Positions 1 through 9,025 of a DNA stretch of 64,000 nucleotides are shown piece after piece. The stretch lies in assembly GCA_030524455.1 (NCBI GenBank), contig JAUNGT010000001.1, positions 186,001 through 250,000 on the forward strand, read 5' to 3'. Below the pieces are notes generated by a model, which saw only the letters and a program-made list of their open reading frames with translations, was not told where the DNA came from and ran no database searches. Numbering within the stretch: position 1 is the first letter of the stretch; each line of letters begins with the position of its first letter. Source of the DNA: Eubacteriales bacterium (lineage in GTDB: Bacteria > Bacillota > Clostridia > Lachnospirales > Lachnospiraceae). The translations under genes and the position numbers were made by a program.

Positions 1-1
1 G

Positions 2-154
2 CGGCTGATCTGGGAGGCTTTTCTCTGGGGCATGGTCGCAGCAGGGCTCTGGAGCCTGGTGCTTTTGCTGTCGGGGCGCGGAGCCAGGGCCAAATTTGCG
101 CTGGGACCTTTTTTGTGTCTGGGAATGCTGCTGGTGCAAAAGGCCCTTCCCTGA
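2..154 (+). CDS. Prepilin peptidase (A24 family), C-terminal end only
   Basis: Only the last 50 codons are present; the gene begins before the window. The visible peptide is hydrophobic and holds the AKFALGPFLCLG stretch that matches the C-terminal 'GPFL-LG' signature of type IV prepilin peptidases (A24 aspartic membrane proteases), which cleave and methylate type IV pilin-like leaders at the cytoplasmic membrane. The catalytic aspartates would lie upstream, outside the window, so activity cannot be judged. A new promoter follows, so it is probably the last gene of its operon. The family call rests on a short segment. Confidence 0.55.
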   Translation, partial: RLIWEAFLWGMVAAGLWSLVLLLSGRGARAKFALGPFLCLGMLLVQKALP

Positions 155-173
155 TCGGTTGTGCGAAAAGGTC

Positions 174-203
174 TTTACAAACCGGTAAAGTTATTGCTAC
201 AAT
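174..203 (+). promoter_or_regulatory. Promoter upstream of the TPR protein gene
   Basis: TTTACA at 174-179 and TACAAT at 198-203 with an 18-base spacer and a TGC extended -10. It fits a vegetative sigma-A promoter for the gene starting at 255. Confidence 0.5.
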
Positions 204-254
204 AGCGACTGAGCGTGTAAGGGCGCAGAAACAACAGGAACGGATCTATATATT

Positions 255-1550
255 ATGAAGAAAAGAAATCGGAGAAAACAGAAGAAATCGGACAGGAGAA
301 GGCTGTACGCGGCGGTGGGGGCGACTGTGCTGATCGCGGCCGCCGGAAGCACGATGATTTATATGAGCCTGCCGCAGACGCGGGTCGGGCGCAAGCTCGA
401 TCAGGCGCTTGCGTATATGACGGCGCTGGACTATGTGCAGGCGGAGGAGGCCTATACGGAGGCTTTGTCCATCGACGAGGGAAGCGTCCGGGCGTACCGG
501 GGGCTGGCGGACGATTATGTGGCCCAGGGCAGGATAGACGAGGCGGAGGAGATTTTGCAGAAGGGCTATGAGGTGACGGGCTCGGAGGCGCTTTTGCAAA
601 ATTACTGCGCGACGGTGTTAAACGGCGTGGTGGCTCAGTTAAACGAAGGCCTGGCCGGCCTGGCCGAGCTGGAGCGCTGCCTGGATGTGCTGGAGGCGGA
701 TCCGGACAATGACGACGCGCTCTCCCTGCTCCAGACCGGGATTGCGCGTATTCTGGCAGGGGAGGAGAGCTGTCGGGTGCTCCTGGATGAAAAGGACGGG
801 AGCGGGAGCTTTGAGACGTATCAGGCGCTGGCCGGACGGCTGCTTGACCTGGCGGAGAGCGATCCGCAGACCTATGCAGAGGCGGCGGTCGCGGCAGCAG
901 TGCCTGCTTCGTCGCAGCTTTATCTGAGCCTTACCCACCGGGACGCTTACCGGGAGCTTTTGGAGCGGGCTCAGGCGCTGGGCAGCGAGGATGCGGCAGA
1001 GCTTCTGGCTTGTCTGGAAAAGCAGGAGGAGATCAGCGGGTATTTTGCTCCAATGTTTACCTCCTTTGAAAACGGAGATTTTGAGGCGGCCCGGGATTTT
1101 ATTGTGACGGACCGGTACGAGCAAATCAGGGACGCCTTTATCAGCGGGACGATGGAATACTGGGAAGGCAGTACCTATGTGCCTGTGACGAAGGAGGCCG
1201 TGGTCTTTTCCAGAGGGGAGACGGGCTGGACCTTTTCCTATGTGGAAAACGATCAGCTTGTAAATCCCACCGGGACGATCCGGGTGCTGGGGCAGAAGAT
1301 GGAGGACCTTGGGGTGCAGAGAAGCGGCATTCAGTACGCGCCTGCCTATGAGGCCGGGCATTATTATCCCCACACGGAATATGAGATTGTCTACTGGAAC
1401 ACGATGGTCAGCGGGATTGCCACGGACAACACCAATGTGGTATCGCGCATGAATTACCGTTTTTCGAAGAAAATATATCGCGAGACGGATTCGGAGGCAG
1501 AAATGATCTATGACTGGGGAGGGCCGAATGAAAAGCGGGAAACCGAGTAG
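255..1550 (+). CDS. Membrane-anchored TPR-repeat protein of unknown function
   Basis: 431 aa. The N-terminus is very basic (about residues 1-16), followed by one hydrophobic segment (about 17-37), so it is likely anchored by a single N-terminal helix with the rest outside. Residues about 50-115 contain two helical repeats of TPR type (ALAYMTALDYVQAEEAYTEA and the following unit). The C-terminal 150 residues have no family I recognise and look like a beta-rich domain with many Tyr, Trp and Gly. Its end overlaps the next gene (MATE) by 23 bases, which suggests co-translation. Function unknown; a scaffold role is only inferred from the TPRs. Confidence 0.7.
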   Translation: MKKRNRRKQKKSDRRRLYAAVGATVLIAAAGSTMIYMSLPQTRVGRKLDQALAYMTALDYVQAEEAYTEALSIDEGSVRAYRGLADDYVAQGRIDEAEEILQKGYEVTGSEALLQNYCATVLNGVVAQLNEGLAGLAELERCLDVLEADPDNDDALSLLQTGIARILAGEESCRVLLDEKDGSGSFETYQALAGRLLDLAESDPQTYAEAAVAAAVPASSQLYLSLTHRDAYRELLERAQALGSEDAAELLACLEKQEEISGYFAPMFTSFENGDFEAARDFIVTDRYEQIRDAFISGTMEYWEGSTYVPVTKEAVVFSRGETGWTFSYVENDQLVNPTGTIRVLGQKMEDLGVQRSGIQYAPAYEAGHYYPHTEYEIVYWNTMVSGIATDNTNVVSRMNYRFSKKIYRETDSEAEMIYDWGGPNEKRETE

Positions 1551-2910
1551 GAATGTCATGACGGAGGGGGCGCCGGGGCGGGCGCTGTTTGTCTTTGCCA
1601 TGCCGATGATACTGGGCAATCTGTTCCAGCAGTTTTATAATATGGCGGATTCGGTGATTGTGGGACGGTTCGTGGGGGAGGAGGCGCTGGCGGCGGTGGG
1701 CGCCTCCTACGCGCTGACCACGGTTTTTGTGATGCTGGCGATCGGGGGCGGCAACGGCTCTGCGGTGGTGACGGCCCAGTATCTGGGGGCGCGGCGCTAC
1801 CGGGAGCTGAAAACCTCCGTGTCCACGGCGCTGATTTTTTTTCTGGCCCTGTCCTTTGTGCTGGCGGCGGTGGGGCTTGTGGGCTCCGGAGCGATCCTGC
1901 AGGCTTTAAAAACGCCGGGCAACGTGCTGGGAGCAGCGAGGCAGTACCTGGACATTTATTTTCTGGGACTGCCCTTTTTGTTTATGTACAATGTGCTGGC
2001 CAGTATGTTCAACGCCATGGGGGATTCCCGGACGCCCCTGTATCTGCTGATTTTTTCCTCCCTTTTGAATATCGGACTGGATATCTGGTTTGTGACAGGG
2101 CTTTCCATGGGGGTGGCAGGAGTGGCCATCGCCACGGTGATCGCCCAGGGATTGTCCGCCATCATTTCCTTTTGCCTGCTGCTTCGGCGTCTGTCCGGCT
2201 ATCGGGACGGGGAGGAGGGGGAGGCCGCAGCGGCGGAGGGAAGAAAGCTGTTTGACGCAGCCATGCTGGGGCGTATGATAAAGGTGGCGGTTCCGACCAT
2301 GCTGCAGCAGTCCATCGTGTCCGTCGGAATGCTGCTGGTGCAGTCCGTGGTCAACGGCTTCGGCTCTTCGGTGCTGGCGGGCTATACGGCGGCGGGGCGC
2401 ATCGAGTCCATCTGCATCGTGCCCATGATCGCGCTGGGCAACGCCATGTCCACCTTCACGGCTCAGAACATGGGTGCCAAAAAGGAGGAGCGCGTTCGCA
2501 TGGGCTATCGGAGCGCCTGCCTGCTGGTGGGCGTGTTCGCCGTGCTGATCTGCGGGATCCTGCTGGTGGGAAGACGGCAGATCATCGGCGCTTTTTTGGG
2601 CGGGAACGAGACGACGGCGGCCTATGCCACCGGGACAGCCTATCTGTCCTTCATCGCCTTTTTCTTCGCGCTGATCGGGCTCAAGGCGGTGACGGACGGC
2701 GTGCTGCGGGGCTGCGGGGATGTGCTTGTCTTTACGATGGCCAATCTGGTCAACCTGGCGATCCGGGTAGCGGTGGCCAATCTGTGCGCGCCCTTTTGGG
2801 GCGTGGCGGCCGTGTGGTGCGCCGTCCCGATGGGCTGGGCGGCAAATTATCTGATTTCCTTTGTCCGCTACCGGTCCGGTAAATGGAGTGCAAAACGGCT
2901 GATTCGATAG
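1528..2910 (+). CDS. MATE family efflux transporter
   Basis: 460 aa, about 12 transmembrane helices, normal length for MATE exporters (cation-coupled efflux of drugs or organic cations). The N-terminal 'FAMPMILGNLFQQFYNMADS' pattern and the second-half repeat starting near residue 250 (VAVPTMLQQSIVSVGM) show the two-fold MATE architecture. I chose the ATG at 1528 because GGGGAGGG (1516-1523) is well placed for it; an ATG at 1510 in the same frame has no such site. It overlaps the preceding gene and is followed 12 bases later by thiN. The substrate cannot be told from sequence. Confidence 0.85.
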   Translation: MKSGKPSRNVMTEGAPGRALFVFAMPMILGNLFQQFYNMADSVIVGRFVGEEALAAVGASYALTTVFVMLAIGGGNGSAVVTAQYLGARRYRELKTSVSTALIFFLALSFVLAAVGLVGSGAILQALKTPGNVLGAARQYLDIYFLGLPFLFMYNVLASMFNAMGDSRTPLYLLIFSSLLNIGLDIWFVTGLSMGVAGVAIATVIAQGLSAIISFCLLLRRLSGYRDGEEGEAAAAEGRKLFDAAMLGRMIKVAVPTMLQQSIVSVGMLLVQSVVNGFGSSVLAGYTAAGRIESICIVPMIALGNAMSTFTAQNMGAKKEERVRMGYRSACLLVGVFAVLICGILLVGRRQIIGAFLGGNETTAAYATGTAYLSFIAFFFALIGLKAVTDGVLRGCGDVLVFTMANLVNLAIRVAVANLCAPFWGVAAVWCAVPMGWAANYLISFVRYRSGKWSAKRLIR

Positions 2911-2922
2911 GAAGGAGCGGTT

Positions 2923-3570
2923 ATGAAAAGATGTGTGATCCTGGGGGCGGGAGAGCTTTTGACGCGGCCGGTGCCGGTGCGCAGCGAGGATTATGTGATC
3001 GCGGCGGACGGCGGCTATCGTCACTGCAGGCGGCTGGGCATTGTGCCGGATCTGATTCTGGGAGATTTTGATTCGGTGCAGGAGGAGGAAGCCGGGCAGA
3101 TCGCCCGGATCCGGCAGATCAGCCCGGACAGCGTGACGGTGCTGCCGGTGGAGAAGGACGACACGGATATGCTGGCGGCCATCCGGGCCGGGCTTTCCGA
3201 GGGGTACAGGGAATTTTACATCTACGGCGGCGAGGGCGGCAGGCTGGAGCACACCATCGCAAATCTCCAGTGCCTTGTCTTTTTGAAGGAGCAGGGCGCA
3301 AAGGGATATCTGATGGGCGAAAAAAACACGGTGTTTATCATCCGCGACGAGACGGTCTGGTTTGAGGAGCGGGCGACGGGCTATCTGTCCCTTTTCTCCA
3401 TGGGAGAGCGGGCGGAGGGCGTGACCATCCGCCGGATGAAATACGAGCTGGCCGACGCGGTGCTGACAAACAGCTATCCCATAGGGATTTCCAATGAATT
3501 TATGGGACAGAGGGCGTCCGTCACGGTGCGGCGGGGGACGCTGCTGGCGATTTTGTCGGAGAAGGATTGA
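2923..3570 (+). CDS. thiN: Thiamine pyrophosphokinase (thiamine diphosphokinase)
   Basis: 215 aa, family-typical length. It transfers pyrophosphate from ATP to thiamine, giving the cofactor thiamine diphosphate in the cytoplasm. The catalytic-domain motifs AADGGYRH (about residue 27) and ILGDFDS (about 46) are clear, as is YGGEGGRLEHT with the conserved Asp/Gly region (about 104); the C-terminal beta-sandwich thiamine-binding domain follows. AAGGAG sits before the ATG. It lies 12 bases after the MATE gene, and its stop is followed within 15 bases by a dispersed structured repeat. No TPP riboswitch is visible, as expected for a salvage kinase. Confidence 0.93.
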   Translation: MKRCVILGAGELLTRPVPVRSEDYVIAADGGYRHCRRLGIVPDLILGDFDSVQEEEAGQIARIRQISPDSVTVLPVEKDDTDMLAAIRAGLSEGYREFYIYGGEGGRLEHTIANLQCLVFLKEQGAKGYLMGEKNTVFIIRDETVWFEERATGYLSLFSMGERAEGVTIRRMKYELADAVLTNSYPIGISNEFMGQRASVTVRRGTLLAILSEKD

Positions 3571-3582
3571 GGGTGGCTGCAG

Positions 3583-3738
3583 TCGTTCAGCCCGCGCCAT
3601 TCGCAAAGCCGCGCTTTCGCGCTTTCCGCCGCTTCGCGGCTACCTTTGCTCATAAGCGGGCGCTCCCTCAGCCAGGAGTGGCAGGCCCAAATTCGTGCGA
3701 GCACGATTTGTGCCTGTCATTCCTGGCTGGCTGAACGA
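3583..3738 (+). repeat. Family 1 structured intergenic repeat, copy A
   Basis: A 156-bp element bounded by the inverted ends TCGTTCAGCC (3583-3592) and GGCTGAACGA (3729-3738). Inside are GCAAAG/CTTTGC (3610/3647 region) enclosing two small hairpins (GCGC-TTTC-GCGC and CCGC-TTC-GCGG), then a long hairpin whose arms begin CAGCCAGGAG and end TTCCTGGCTG with the tip CGTGC-GAG-GCACG. Copies B (34018) and C (43167) share this plan; C is nearly the same sequence, and B is in the opposite orientation. It has no coding content and lies between thiN and the pyrH promoter. Confidence 0.85.
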
Positions 3739-3774
3739 TTTAGATATTTTTCACTTTTCGTTGGGGGCAAACTA

Positions 3775-3783
3775 TGCTATACT
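3775..3783 (+). promoter_or_regulatory. Extended -10 promoter for pyrH operon
   Basis: TGCTATACT (TG at 3775-3776, TATACT at 3778-3783) with a poor -35 (TTTTCG) 17 bases upstream. It lies just after repeat copy A and 67 bases before the pyrH start. Confidence 0.5.
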
Positions 3784-3849
3784 GTCAAAAGAAAGGCTGG
3801 AATGCCGTCAGGCGGACCGGCCAATACGGAAGCGATGAAAGGTGACAGG

Positions 3850-4545
3850 ATGCGCAGAATTTTATTGAAATTGAGCGGTGAGGCGCTGGCCGGTGAGAAG
3901 AAGCACGGCTTTGACGAGGACACGGTTCGCGCGGTGGCCCAGCAGGTCAGGCAGCTGGTGGACGACGGGATGCAGGTGGGCATCGTGATCGGCGGCGGGA
4001 ATTTCTGGAGAGGGCGCACGAGCGAGCACATCGACCGGACCAAGGCGGATCAGATCGGTATGCTTGCCACGGTGATGAACTGTATTTATGTGTCGGAGAT
4101 TTTCCGCTCGGTGGGGATGATGACCAATATTCTGACTCCCTTCGAGTGCGGCTCCTTCACGAAGCTGTTCTCCAAGGACCGGGCCAACAAATATTTTGAG
4201 AAGGGTATGGTGGTGTTCTTTGCGGGCGGCACCGGACATCCTTATTTTTCCACGGACACCGGCGTGGTGCTGCGGGCCGTGGAGGTGGAAGCCGATGTGA
4301 TCCTCCTGGCGAAGGCCATCGACGGCGTTTACGATGACGATCCGGCCAAAAATCCGGCGGCCAGGAAGTATGATGAGGTTTCCATCCATGAGGTGATCGA
4401 GAAAAACCTTCAGGTGGTGGACATGACAGCCTCCATTCTGGCAAGGGATAACCGGATGCCCATGTGGGTGTTTGGCCTCAACGGGGAAAACAGCATCGTC
4501 AACGCGGTAAAGGGAGAATTTTGCGGCACCAGGGTGACCGTGTAG
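3850..4545 (+). CDS. pyrH: UMP kinase (uridylate kinase)
   Basis: 231 aa, normal length for bacterial PyrH, which phosphorylates UMP to UDP as an amino-acid-kinase-fold hexamer. The P-loop-like LLKLSGEALAG at the N-terminus, GGGNFWRGR (about residue 40), the GGTGHPYFSTDT nucleotide loop and the DGVYDDDPAKNP segment are all present. The start at 3850 is preferred over 3835 because AAAGGTG (3838-3844) is placed for it and the family begins MRRILLKLSGE. It heads a co-directional run frr-uppS-cdsA-dxr-rseP. The usual upstream partners rpsB and tsf are not here. Confidence 0.96.
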   Translation: MRRILLKLSGEALAGEKKHGFDEDTVRAVAQQVRQLVDDGMQVGIVIGGGNFWRGRTSEHIDRTKADQIGMLATVMNCIYVSEIFRSVGMMTNILTPFECGSFTKLFSKDRANKYFEKGMVVFFAGGTGHPYFSTDTGVVLRAVEVEADVILLAKAIDGVYDDDPAKNPAARKYDEVSIHEVIEKNLQVVDMTASILARDNRMPMWVFGLNGENSIVNAVKGEFCGTRVTV

Positions 4546-4632
4546 AATGCAGAATGGGTGTGAGCGGGCTCCTTTTGCGAAGCAAAGCTTTGAAGGAAGC
4601 CTGCGCGGCACAGGAAAGGTATGGGAAAGAAG

Positions 4633-5184
4633 ATGGACGAGAGATTACAGCAGTTTGAAACGAAGATGGAAAAGACCTGCGAATATTTGGAGGCGGACTT
4701 TATGACGATCCGGGCAGGGCGGGCCAACCCGCATGTGCTGGATAAGATCCGGGTGGATTACTACGGCACCCCCACTCCGCTGCAGCAGGTGGGCAACGTG
4801 ACGGTTCCGGAGCCCAGGATGATCCAGATCGCGCCCTGGGAGAAGTCTTTGATCAAGGCGATTGAGAAGGCGATTTTGTCCTCCGATGTGGGGATCACGC
4901 CCTCCAACGACGGCAATGTGATCCGCCTGGTATTCCCGGAGGTGACCGAGGAGCGCCGGAAAGCGCTGGTCAAGGATGTGAAGAAGAAGGGCGAGGAGGC
5001 CAAGGTGGCTGTCCGCAACGTGCGCCGCGACGGCAACGATTATCTGAAGAAGCTGGCCAAGGAGGATGTCTCCGAGGATGAGATCAAGGAGCTGGAGGAT
5101 AAGCTGCAGAAGCTGACCGACAAATACGGCAGGGAGATCGATAAGCTGGTGGAGTCAAAATCCAAAGAGATCATGACGGTGTAA
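4633..5184 (+). CDS. frr: Ribosome recycling factor
   Basis: 183 aa from the ATG at 4633, which matches the family start MDERLQ; an in-frame ATG at 4621 would add four residues but lies only one base from its AGGAAAGG. RRF splits post-termination ribosomes together with EF-G. The signature TIRAGRANPHVLD (about residue 24) and the VPEPRMIQIAPWEK segment are intact, and the C-terminus is the expected long helix. It lies 87 bases after pyrH, the classic order, within the same likely operon. Confidence 0.95.
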   Translation: MDERLQQFETKMEKTCEYLEADFMTIRAGRANPHVLDKIRVDYYGTPTPLQQVGNVTVPEPRMIQIAPWEKSLIKAIEKAILSSDVGITPSNDGNVIRLVFPEVTEERRKALVKDVKKKGEEAKVAVRNVRRDGNDYLKKLAKEDVSEDEIKELEDKLQKLTDKYGREIDKLVESKSKEIMTV

Positions 5185-5259
5185 GCCGTTATTGTTACAG
5201 TGACCAAAGGGGGCAGGCAGGGCTTGTCCCCTTTTCCACTGAAAAAGCGGGAGGAAATG

Positions 5260-5967
5260 ATGAATATTCCAAATCATGTGGCGATTATCCTGGACGGCAA
5301 CGGCCGATGGGCCAAGGCCAAGGGGATGCCGAGAAATTACGGCCATGTGCAGGGCGCAAGGGCGGTGGAGGATATCTGCGAGGCCGCCTGGAACATGGGA
5401 ATCCGTTACCTGACGGTCTACGCCTTTTCTACGGAAAACTGGAGCCGGCCGGCGGAGGAGGTGTCCGCGCTGATGACGCTTCTGCGCAATTACATGAAAA
5501 ACTGCTTAAAACGGGCGGCGAAAAACAATATGTGCGTCCGGGTCATCGGCGACAAGACCCGGCTGGACGATGACATCCGGCGGCGTATCGACGAGCTGGA
5601 GCAGGCGACGGCGGGCAATACCGGCCTGCATTTCCAGATCGCCTTAAATTACGGGGGGCGGGATGAGATCCGCCGCGCGGTGGTTTCCCTGGCGCAGAGG
5701 GTGCGCGACGGGGAGCTTGCACCGGAGCAGATCACGGAGAACGCCATCAGCGATACGCTGGACACGGCGGGACTGCCGGATCCGGATCTTCTGATCCGCA
5801 CCTGCAACGAGCAGCGCATATCCAACTTTTTGCTCTGGCAGCTTGCTTACACGGAGTTTTATTTTACGCCGGTGGCCTGGCCCGATTTTACGAAGGAAGA
5901 ATTGGAAAAAGCGGTGGAGGCATATAATCACAGAGACAGAAAATACGGAAAGGTGAAGGAGGAGTAG
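5260..5967 (+). CDS. uppS: Isoprenyl transferase (undecaprenyl diphosphate synthase)
   Basis: 235 aa. A cis-prenyltransferase that condenses isopentenyl diphosphate onto farnesyl diphosphate to make the C55 lipid carrier for peptidoglycan. The catalytic loop IILDGNGRWAK (Asp near residue 11) is intact, as are YAFSTENWSRP and the C-terminal RISNFLLWQLAYTEFYF substrate-binding stretch. The start is the second of two adjacent ATGs (5257, 5260), with GGGAGG five bases upstream of 5260. It is followed two bases later by cdsA, so the two are almost certainly co-translated. Confidence 0.95.
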   Translation: MNIPNHVAIILDGNGRWAKAKGMPRNYGHVQGARAVEDICEAAWNMGIRYLTVYAFSTENWSRPAEEVSALMTLLRNYMKNCLKRAAKNNMCVRVIGDKTRLDDDIRRRIDELEQATAGNTGLHFQIALNYGGRDEIRRAVVSLAQRVRDGELAPEQITENAISDTLDTAGLPDPDLLIRTCNEQRISNFLLWQLAYTEFYFTPVAWPDFTKEELEKAVEAYNHRDRKYGKVKEE

Positions 5968-5969
5968 CC

Positions 5970-6794
5970 ATGTTTTGGAAAAGACTTGGCAGCAGCGCCG
6001 TGCTGGTGGTGCTGGCTCTGGTATTTTTAGTCTGCGGCGGCGCAGCGCTGTGGATCCTCTGTACGCTGCTGGGAGTGCTTGCCTTTGAGGAGCTGACGCG
6101 GGCCTGTCAGGTGGACAGAAAGCAGAACCGCTCCCTCCTTGCGGCCGGATTTGCAGGGATCCTTTTGTACGCGGCCGCAATGTACCTGACGAAGGATTTC
6201 CTCTGGGGAATGGGCGCCCTGGTGCTGCTGTTTTTTGGCTGCATGTTCGTCTATGTGTTTCGTTTCCCCAAATATCATGCGTCACAGGTAATGACGGTGT
6301 TTTTCTGTGCCTTTTATCCGGGCGTGTTGTTTCTCTTTATTTATCTGACCCGGGCGCTGACCTGGGGGCTGTATCTGGTGTGGCTGATTTTCATCAGCTC
6401 CTGGATCTGCGACACCTGCGCCTACCTGTCGGGGATGGCCCTGGGCAGGCATAAGCTTGCGCCGGTGCTGAGCCCGAAAAAATCCGTGGAGGGCGCGGTG
6501 GGCGGCGTTGCCGGTTCCGCCCTCGTGGGCGCACTGTTTGCCTGGCTGGTGCTGGAGCCCATGACCGGGCAGAGCGGCACGGTGTGGGCGGCAGCCGTCA
6601 TCTGCGGGGCCGGCGCGGTGATCTCCCAGGTGGGCGATCTGGCGGCCTCTGCCATCAAGAGAAACCATAATATCAAGGATTACGGGAAAATTATCCCCGG
6701 CCACGGCGGCATCATGGATCGGTTCGACAGCGTGCTTTTCACGGCGCCGGTGATTTACTATCTGTCCGTCGTGCTGCTTGGGGCAGTGCACTGA
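5970..6794 (+). CDS. cdsA: Phosphatidate cytidylyltransferase
   Basis: 274 aa polytopic membrane enzyme that makes CDP-diacylglycerol from phosphatidate and CTP, the precursor for all phospholipids. About 7-8 hydrophobic segments are visible, and the family signature near the C-terminus (IKDYGKIIPGHGG followed by MDRFDS, about residues 235-255) is complete with its acidic residues. GGAGGAG precedes the ATG. It is tightly packed between uppS and dxr; the pgsA product at 12494 uses the CDP-diacylglycerol it makes. Confidence 0.94.
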   Translation: MFWKRLGSSAVLVVLALVFLVCGGAALWILCTLLGVLAFEELTRACQVDRKQNRSLLAAGFAGILLYAAAMYLTKDFLWGMGALVLLFFGCMFVYVFRFPKYHASQVMTVFFCAFYPGVLFLFIYLTRALTWGLYLVWLIFISSWICDTCAYLSGMALGRHKLAPVLSPKKSVEGAVGGVAGSALVGALFAWLVLEPMTGQSGTVWAAAVICGAGAVISQVGDLAASAIKRNHNIKDYGKIIPGHGGIMDRFDSVLFTAPVIYYLSVVLLGAVH

Positions 6795-6807
6795 GAGGAT
6801 ATTACAG

Positions 6808-7956
6808 ATGAAAAGATTGGCTATTTTGGGTTCCACCGGTTCCATCGGCACACAGACGCTGGAGATCGTGCGGGAGAATCCGGATCTGCAGGCGGTAGCG
6901 CTGGCGGCGGGACAAAACGCAGAGTTGATGGAAAAGCAGATCCGGGAGTTTCGTCCCCGGATCGCCGGGATGTGGAGCGAGCAGGCGGCGCAGGAGCTGA
7001 GACGGCGCACGGCGGAGCTGCCGGTGCGCATTGTTTCCGGGATGGAGGGGCTTTTGGAGATTGCCTCCATGGAGGGAAGCGACATTGTGGTGACGGCGGT
7101 GGTCGGCATGATCGGTATCCGGCCTACCATTGCGGCCATCGAGAGCGGCAAGACGATTGCGCTGGCCAACAAGGAGACGCTGGTGACCGCCGGACATATT
7201 ATCATGCCGCTGGCGGCCCAAAAGGGCGTGCCGATTTTGCCGGTGGACAGTGAGCATTCCGCAATTTTCCAATCCCTGCAGGGACAGGACCGGAAGCATC
7301 TGCAGCGGATTCTGCTGACCGCCTCCGGCGGCCCTTTTCGCGGGAAGACGCGTCAGGAGCTGGAACAGATGACCCTGGCGGACGCCTTAAAGCATCCCAA
7401 CTGGTCGATGGGAAAAAAGGTGACGATCGACTCGGCCTCCCTGGTCAATAAGGGGCTGGAGGTGATGGAGGCCAGATGGCTTTTTGACGTCAGCCTGGAT
7501 CAGATCCGTGTGCTGGTGCACCCGCAGAGCATCGTGCACTCGGCGGTGGAGTATGCGGACGGTGCGGTGATTGCCCAGCTGGGGCTGCCCGACATGAAGC
7601 TGCCGATCCAGTACGCCATTTTGTATCCGGAGAGAAGGCCCATGCGGGCGCCCCGGATGGATCTGGCAGCGATCGGGAAGCTGACCTTTGAGGAACCGGA
7701 TCTTAAGACCTTCCCCGGCCTGGCGCTGGCCTACCGGGCAGCCAGGGAGGGAGGCAGCATGCCGACGGTGTTCAATGCGGCCAACGAGATGGCGGTGAAG
7801 CTTCTTCTTTCCGGAAAAATCCGCTTTGTGCAGATCCCGGAGATCCTGGAGACGGCCATGAATAATCACCGCGTAATTGCCCATCCTGATGTGGAGCAGA
7901 TTCTGGAGACGGAAACGGCAACCTATGAATTGATAGAGCAGGAGATGAAGCTTTGA
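6808..7956 (+). CDS. dxr: 1-deoxy-D-xylulose 5-phosphate reductoisomerase
   Basis: 382 aa. Second step of the MEP isoprenoid pathway: NADPH-dependent conversion of DXP to MEP. The N-terminal NADPH fold is shown by LGSTGSIGTQTLEIV; the metal-binding and active-site stretches VDSEHSAIFQ, TASGGPFR, HPNWSMGKKVTIDSA and NKGLEVMEA are all present. The ATG at 6808 is chosen by family alignment and the preceding GAGGA. The stop codon overlaps the TTG start of rseP. Its product pathway supplies UppS, encoded two genes upstream. Confidence 0.96.
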   Translation: MKRLAILGSTGSIGTQTLEIVRENPDLQAVALAAGQNAELMEKQIREFRPRIAGMWSEQAAQELRRRTAELPVRIVSGMEGLLEIASMEGSDIVVTAVVGMIGIRPTIAAIESGKTIALANKETLVTAGHIIMPLAAQKGVPILPVDSEHSAIFQSLQGQDRKHLQRILLTASGGPFRGKTRQELEQMTLADALKHPNWSMGKKVTIDSASLVNKGLEVMEARWLFDVSLDQIRVLVHPQSIVHSAVEYADGAVIAQLGLPDMKLPIQYAILYPERRPMRAPRMDLAAIGKLTFEEPDLKTFPGLALAYRAAREGGSMPTVFNAANEMAVKLLLSGKIRFVQIPEILETAMNNHRVIAHPDVEQILETETATYELIEQEMKL

Positions 7957-9008
7957 TCGGAACAATCCTCATTTTTCTTTTAATATTTTTTGTGATCGTC
8001 ATGGGACACGAGTTTGGCCACTTCCTGATTGCCAAGGTCAACGGCATCCGGGTCAACGAGTTTGCCATCGGCATGGGACCGAAAATCGCGGGCTTTAAAA
8101 AGGGCGATACGGAATATGTGCTGCGGGCCCTGCCGCTGGGCGGCGCCTGCATGTTCGAGGGAGAGGACGGACTGGAAAAGAGCGAAGGGAAGGCGGCGGA
8201 AGGCAATTTCCAGAACGCTCCGGTCTGGGCCAGAATCGCCACGGTGGCTGCCGGACCGCTGTTTAATTTCCTGCTTGCCTTCGTTTTTGCGGTGATGGTG
8301 GCCGGCTATGCGGGGGCGGATCTGCCGGTGCTGGGAGGCGTGATCCCGGGCTCTGCGGCGGAGGAGGCGGGGATGCAGGCCGGGGATAAAATCCTGCGCT
8401 TTGGCAGCCGGATCAGGCTGGCCCGCGAGATCCAGCTGGAGATGGCCTTAAATAAGGATGGCCGGCCGGTTGCGGTGGAATACGAGCGGGACGGCAAAAC
8501 CTATGAGACGACGCTGACTCCGGCCTACAATGAGGAGGAGGGGCGCTATCTGGTGGGCTTTGAGAACTATGCCTCCTATGAGGAGGCAAAGGGCTTTAAG
8601 CTCTTTGAGTACGGCTGGTATCAGCTGCGCTTTTCCATCAAAAATTCCGTGATGAGCGTGCAGGCCCTGGTGCAGGGCAAGCTGGGCGCGGACGACGTTG
8701 CGGGCCCGGTGGGCATGGCGCAGATCGTGGATGAGGTCAGGGAGGCCTCGGAGCCGGGCGGGCCGCTGATGGTTTTCATGAATATGGTCAACCTGGCGAT
8801 GCTTCTGTCCGTCAGCCTGGGCGTGATGAATCTTTTGCCCCTGCCGGCGCTGGACGGCGGCAGGCTGGTATTTTTGCTCATCGAGGTGGTGCGCGGCAGG
8901 CCGATCCCGCCGGAGAAGGAGGGGATCGTGCATTTCGCGGGCTTTGTGGCGCTGATGATCCTGATGGTATTTATCATGTTCAACGATATTCAGAGAATCC
9001 TGGGATAG
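7953..9008 (+). CDS. rseP: Site-2 intramembrane metalloprotease RseP
   Basis: 351 aa. A zinc S2P protease that cuts membrane-embedded substrates such as anti-sigma factors and remnant signal peptides. The first helix carries HEFGH (H19, E20, H23), a PDZ domain spans about residues 125-200, and the C-terminal NLLPLPALDGGRL gives the third zinc ligand. The TTG start at 7953 overlaps the dxr stop (TTGA), so translation is coupled. The usual followers ispG and polC are missing; instead a promoter for yicC follows. Confidence 0.94.
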   Translation: MIGTILIFLLIFFVIVMGHEFGHFLIAKVNGIRVNEFAIGMGPKIAGFKKGDTEYVLRALPLGGACMFEGEDGLEKSEGKAAEGNFQNAPVWARIATVAAGPLFNFLLAFVFAVMVAGYAGADLPVLGGVIPGSAAEEAGMQAGDKILRFGSRIRLAREIQLEMALNKDGRPVAVEYERDGKTYETTLTPAYNEEEGRYLVGFENYASYEEAKGFKLFEYGWYQLRFSIKNSVMSVQALVQGKLGADDVAGPVGMAQIVDEVREASEPGGPLMVFMNMVNLAMLLSVSLGVMNLLPLPALDGGRLVFLLIEVVRGRPIPPEKEGIVHFAGFVALMILMVFIMFNDIQRILG

Positions 9009-9025
9009 ACGGCCAAAATCCAAAC

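Noticed and set aside
1906..3606. Long minus-strand open frame (566 codons)
   Set aside because: It lies antisense to the MATE and thiN genes, is rich in His/Arg/Gln from reverse reading of GC-rich codons, has no family motif and no ribosome-binding site.
3583..3738. Family 1 repeat as an insertion sequence or CRISPR unit
   Set aside because: No transposase, no direct target duplication seen, and no regular spacer pattern; it is a folded non-coding repeat.
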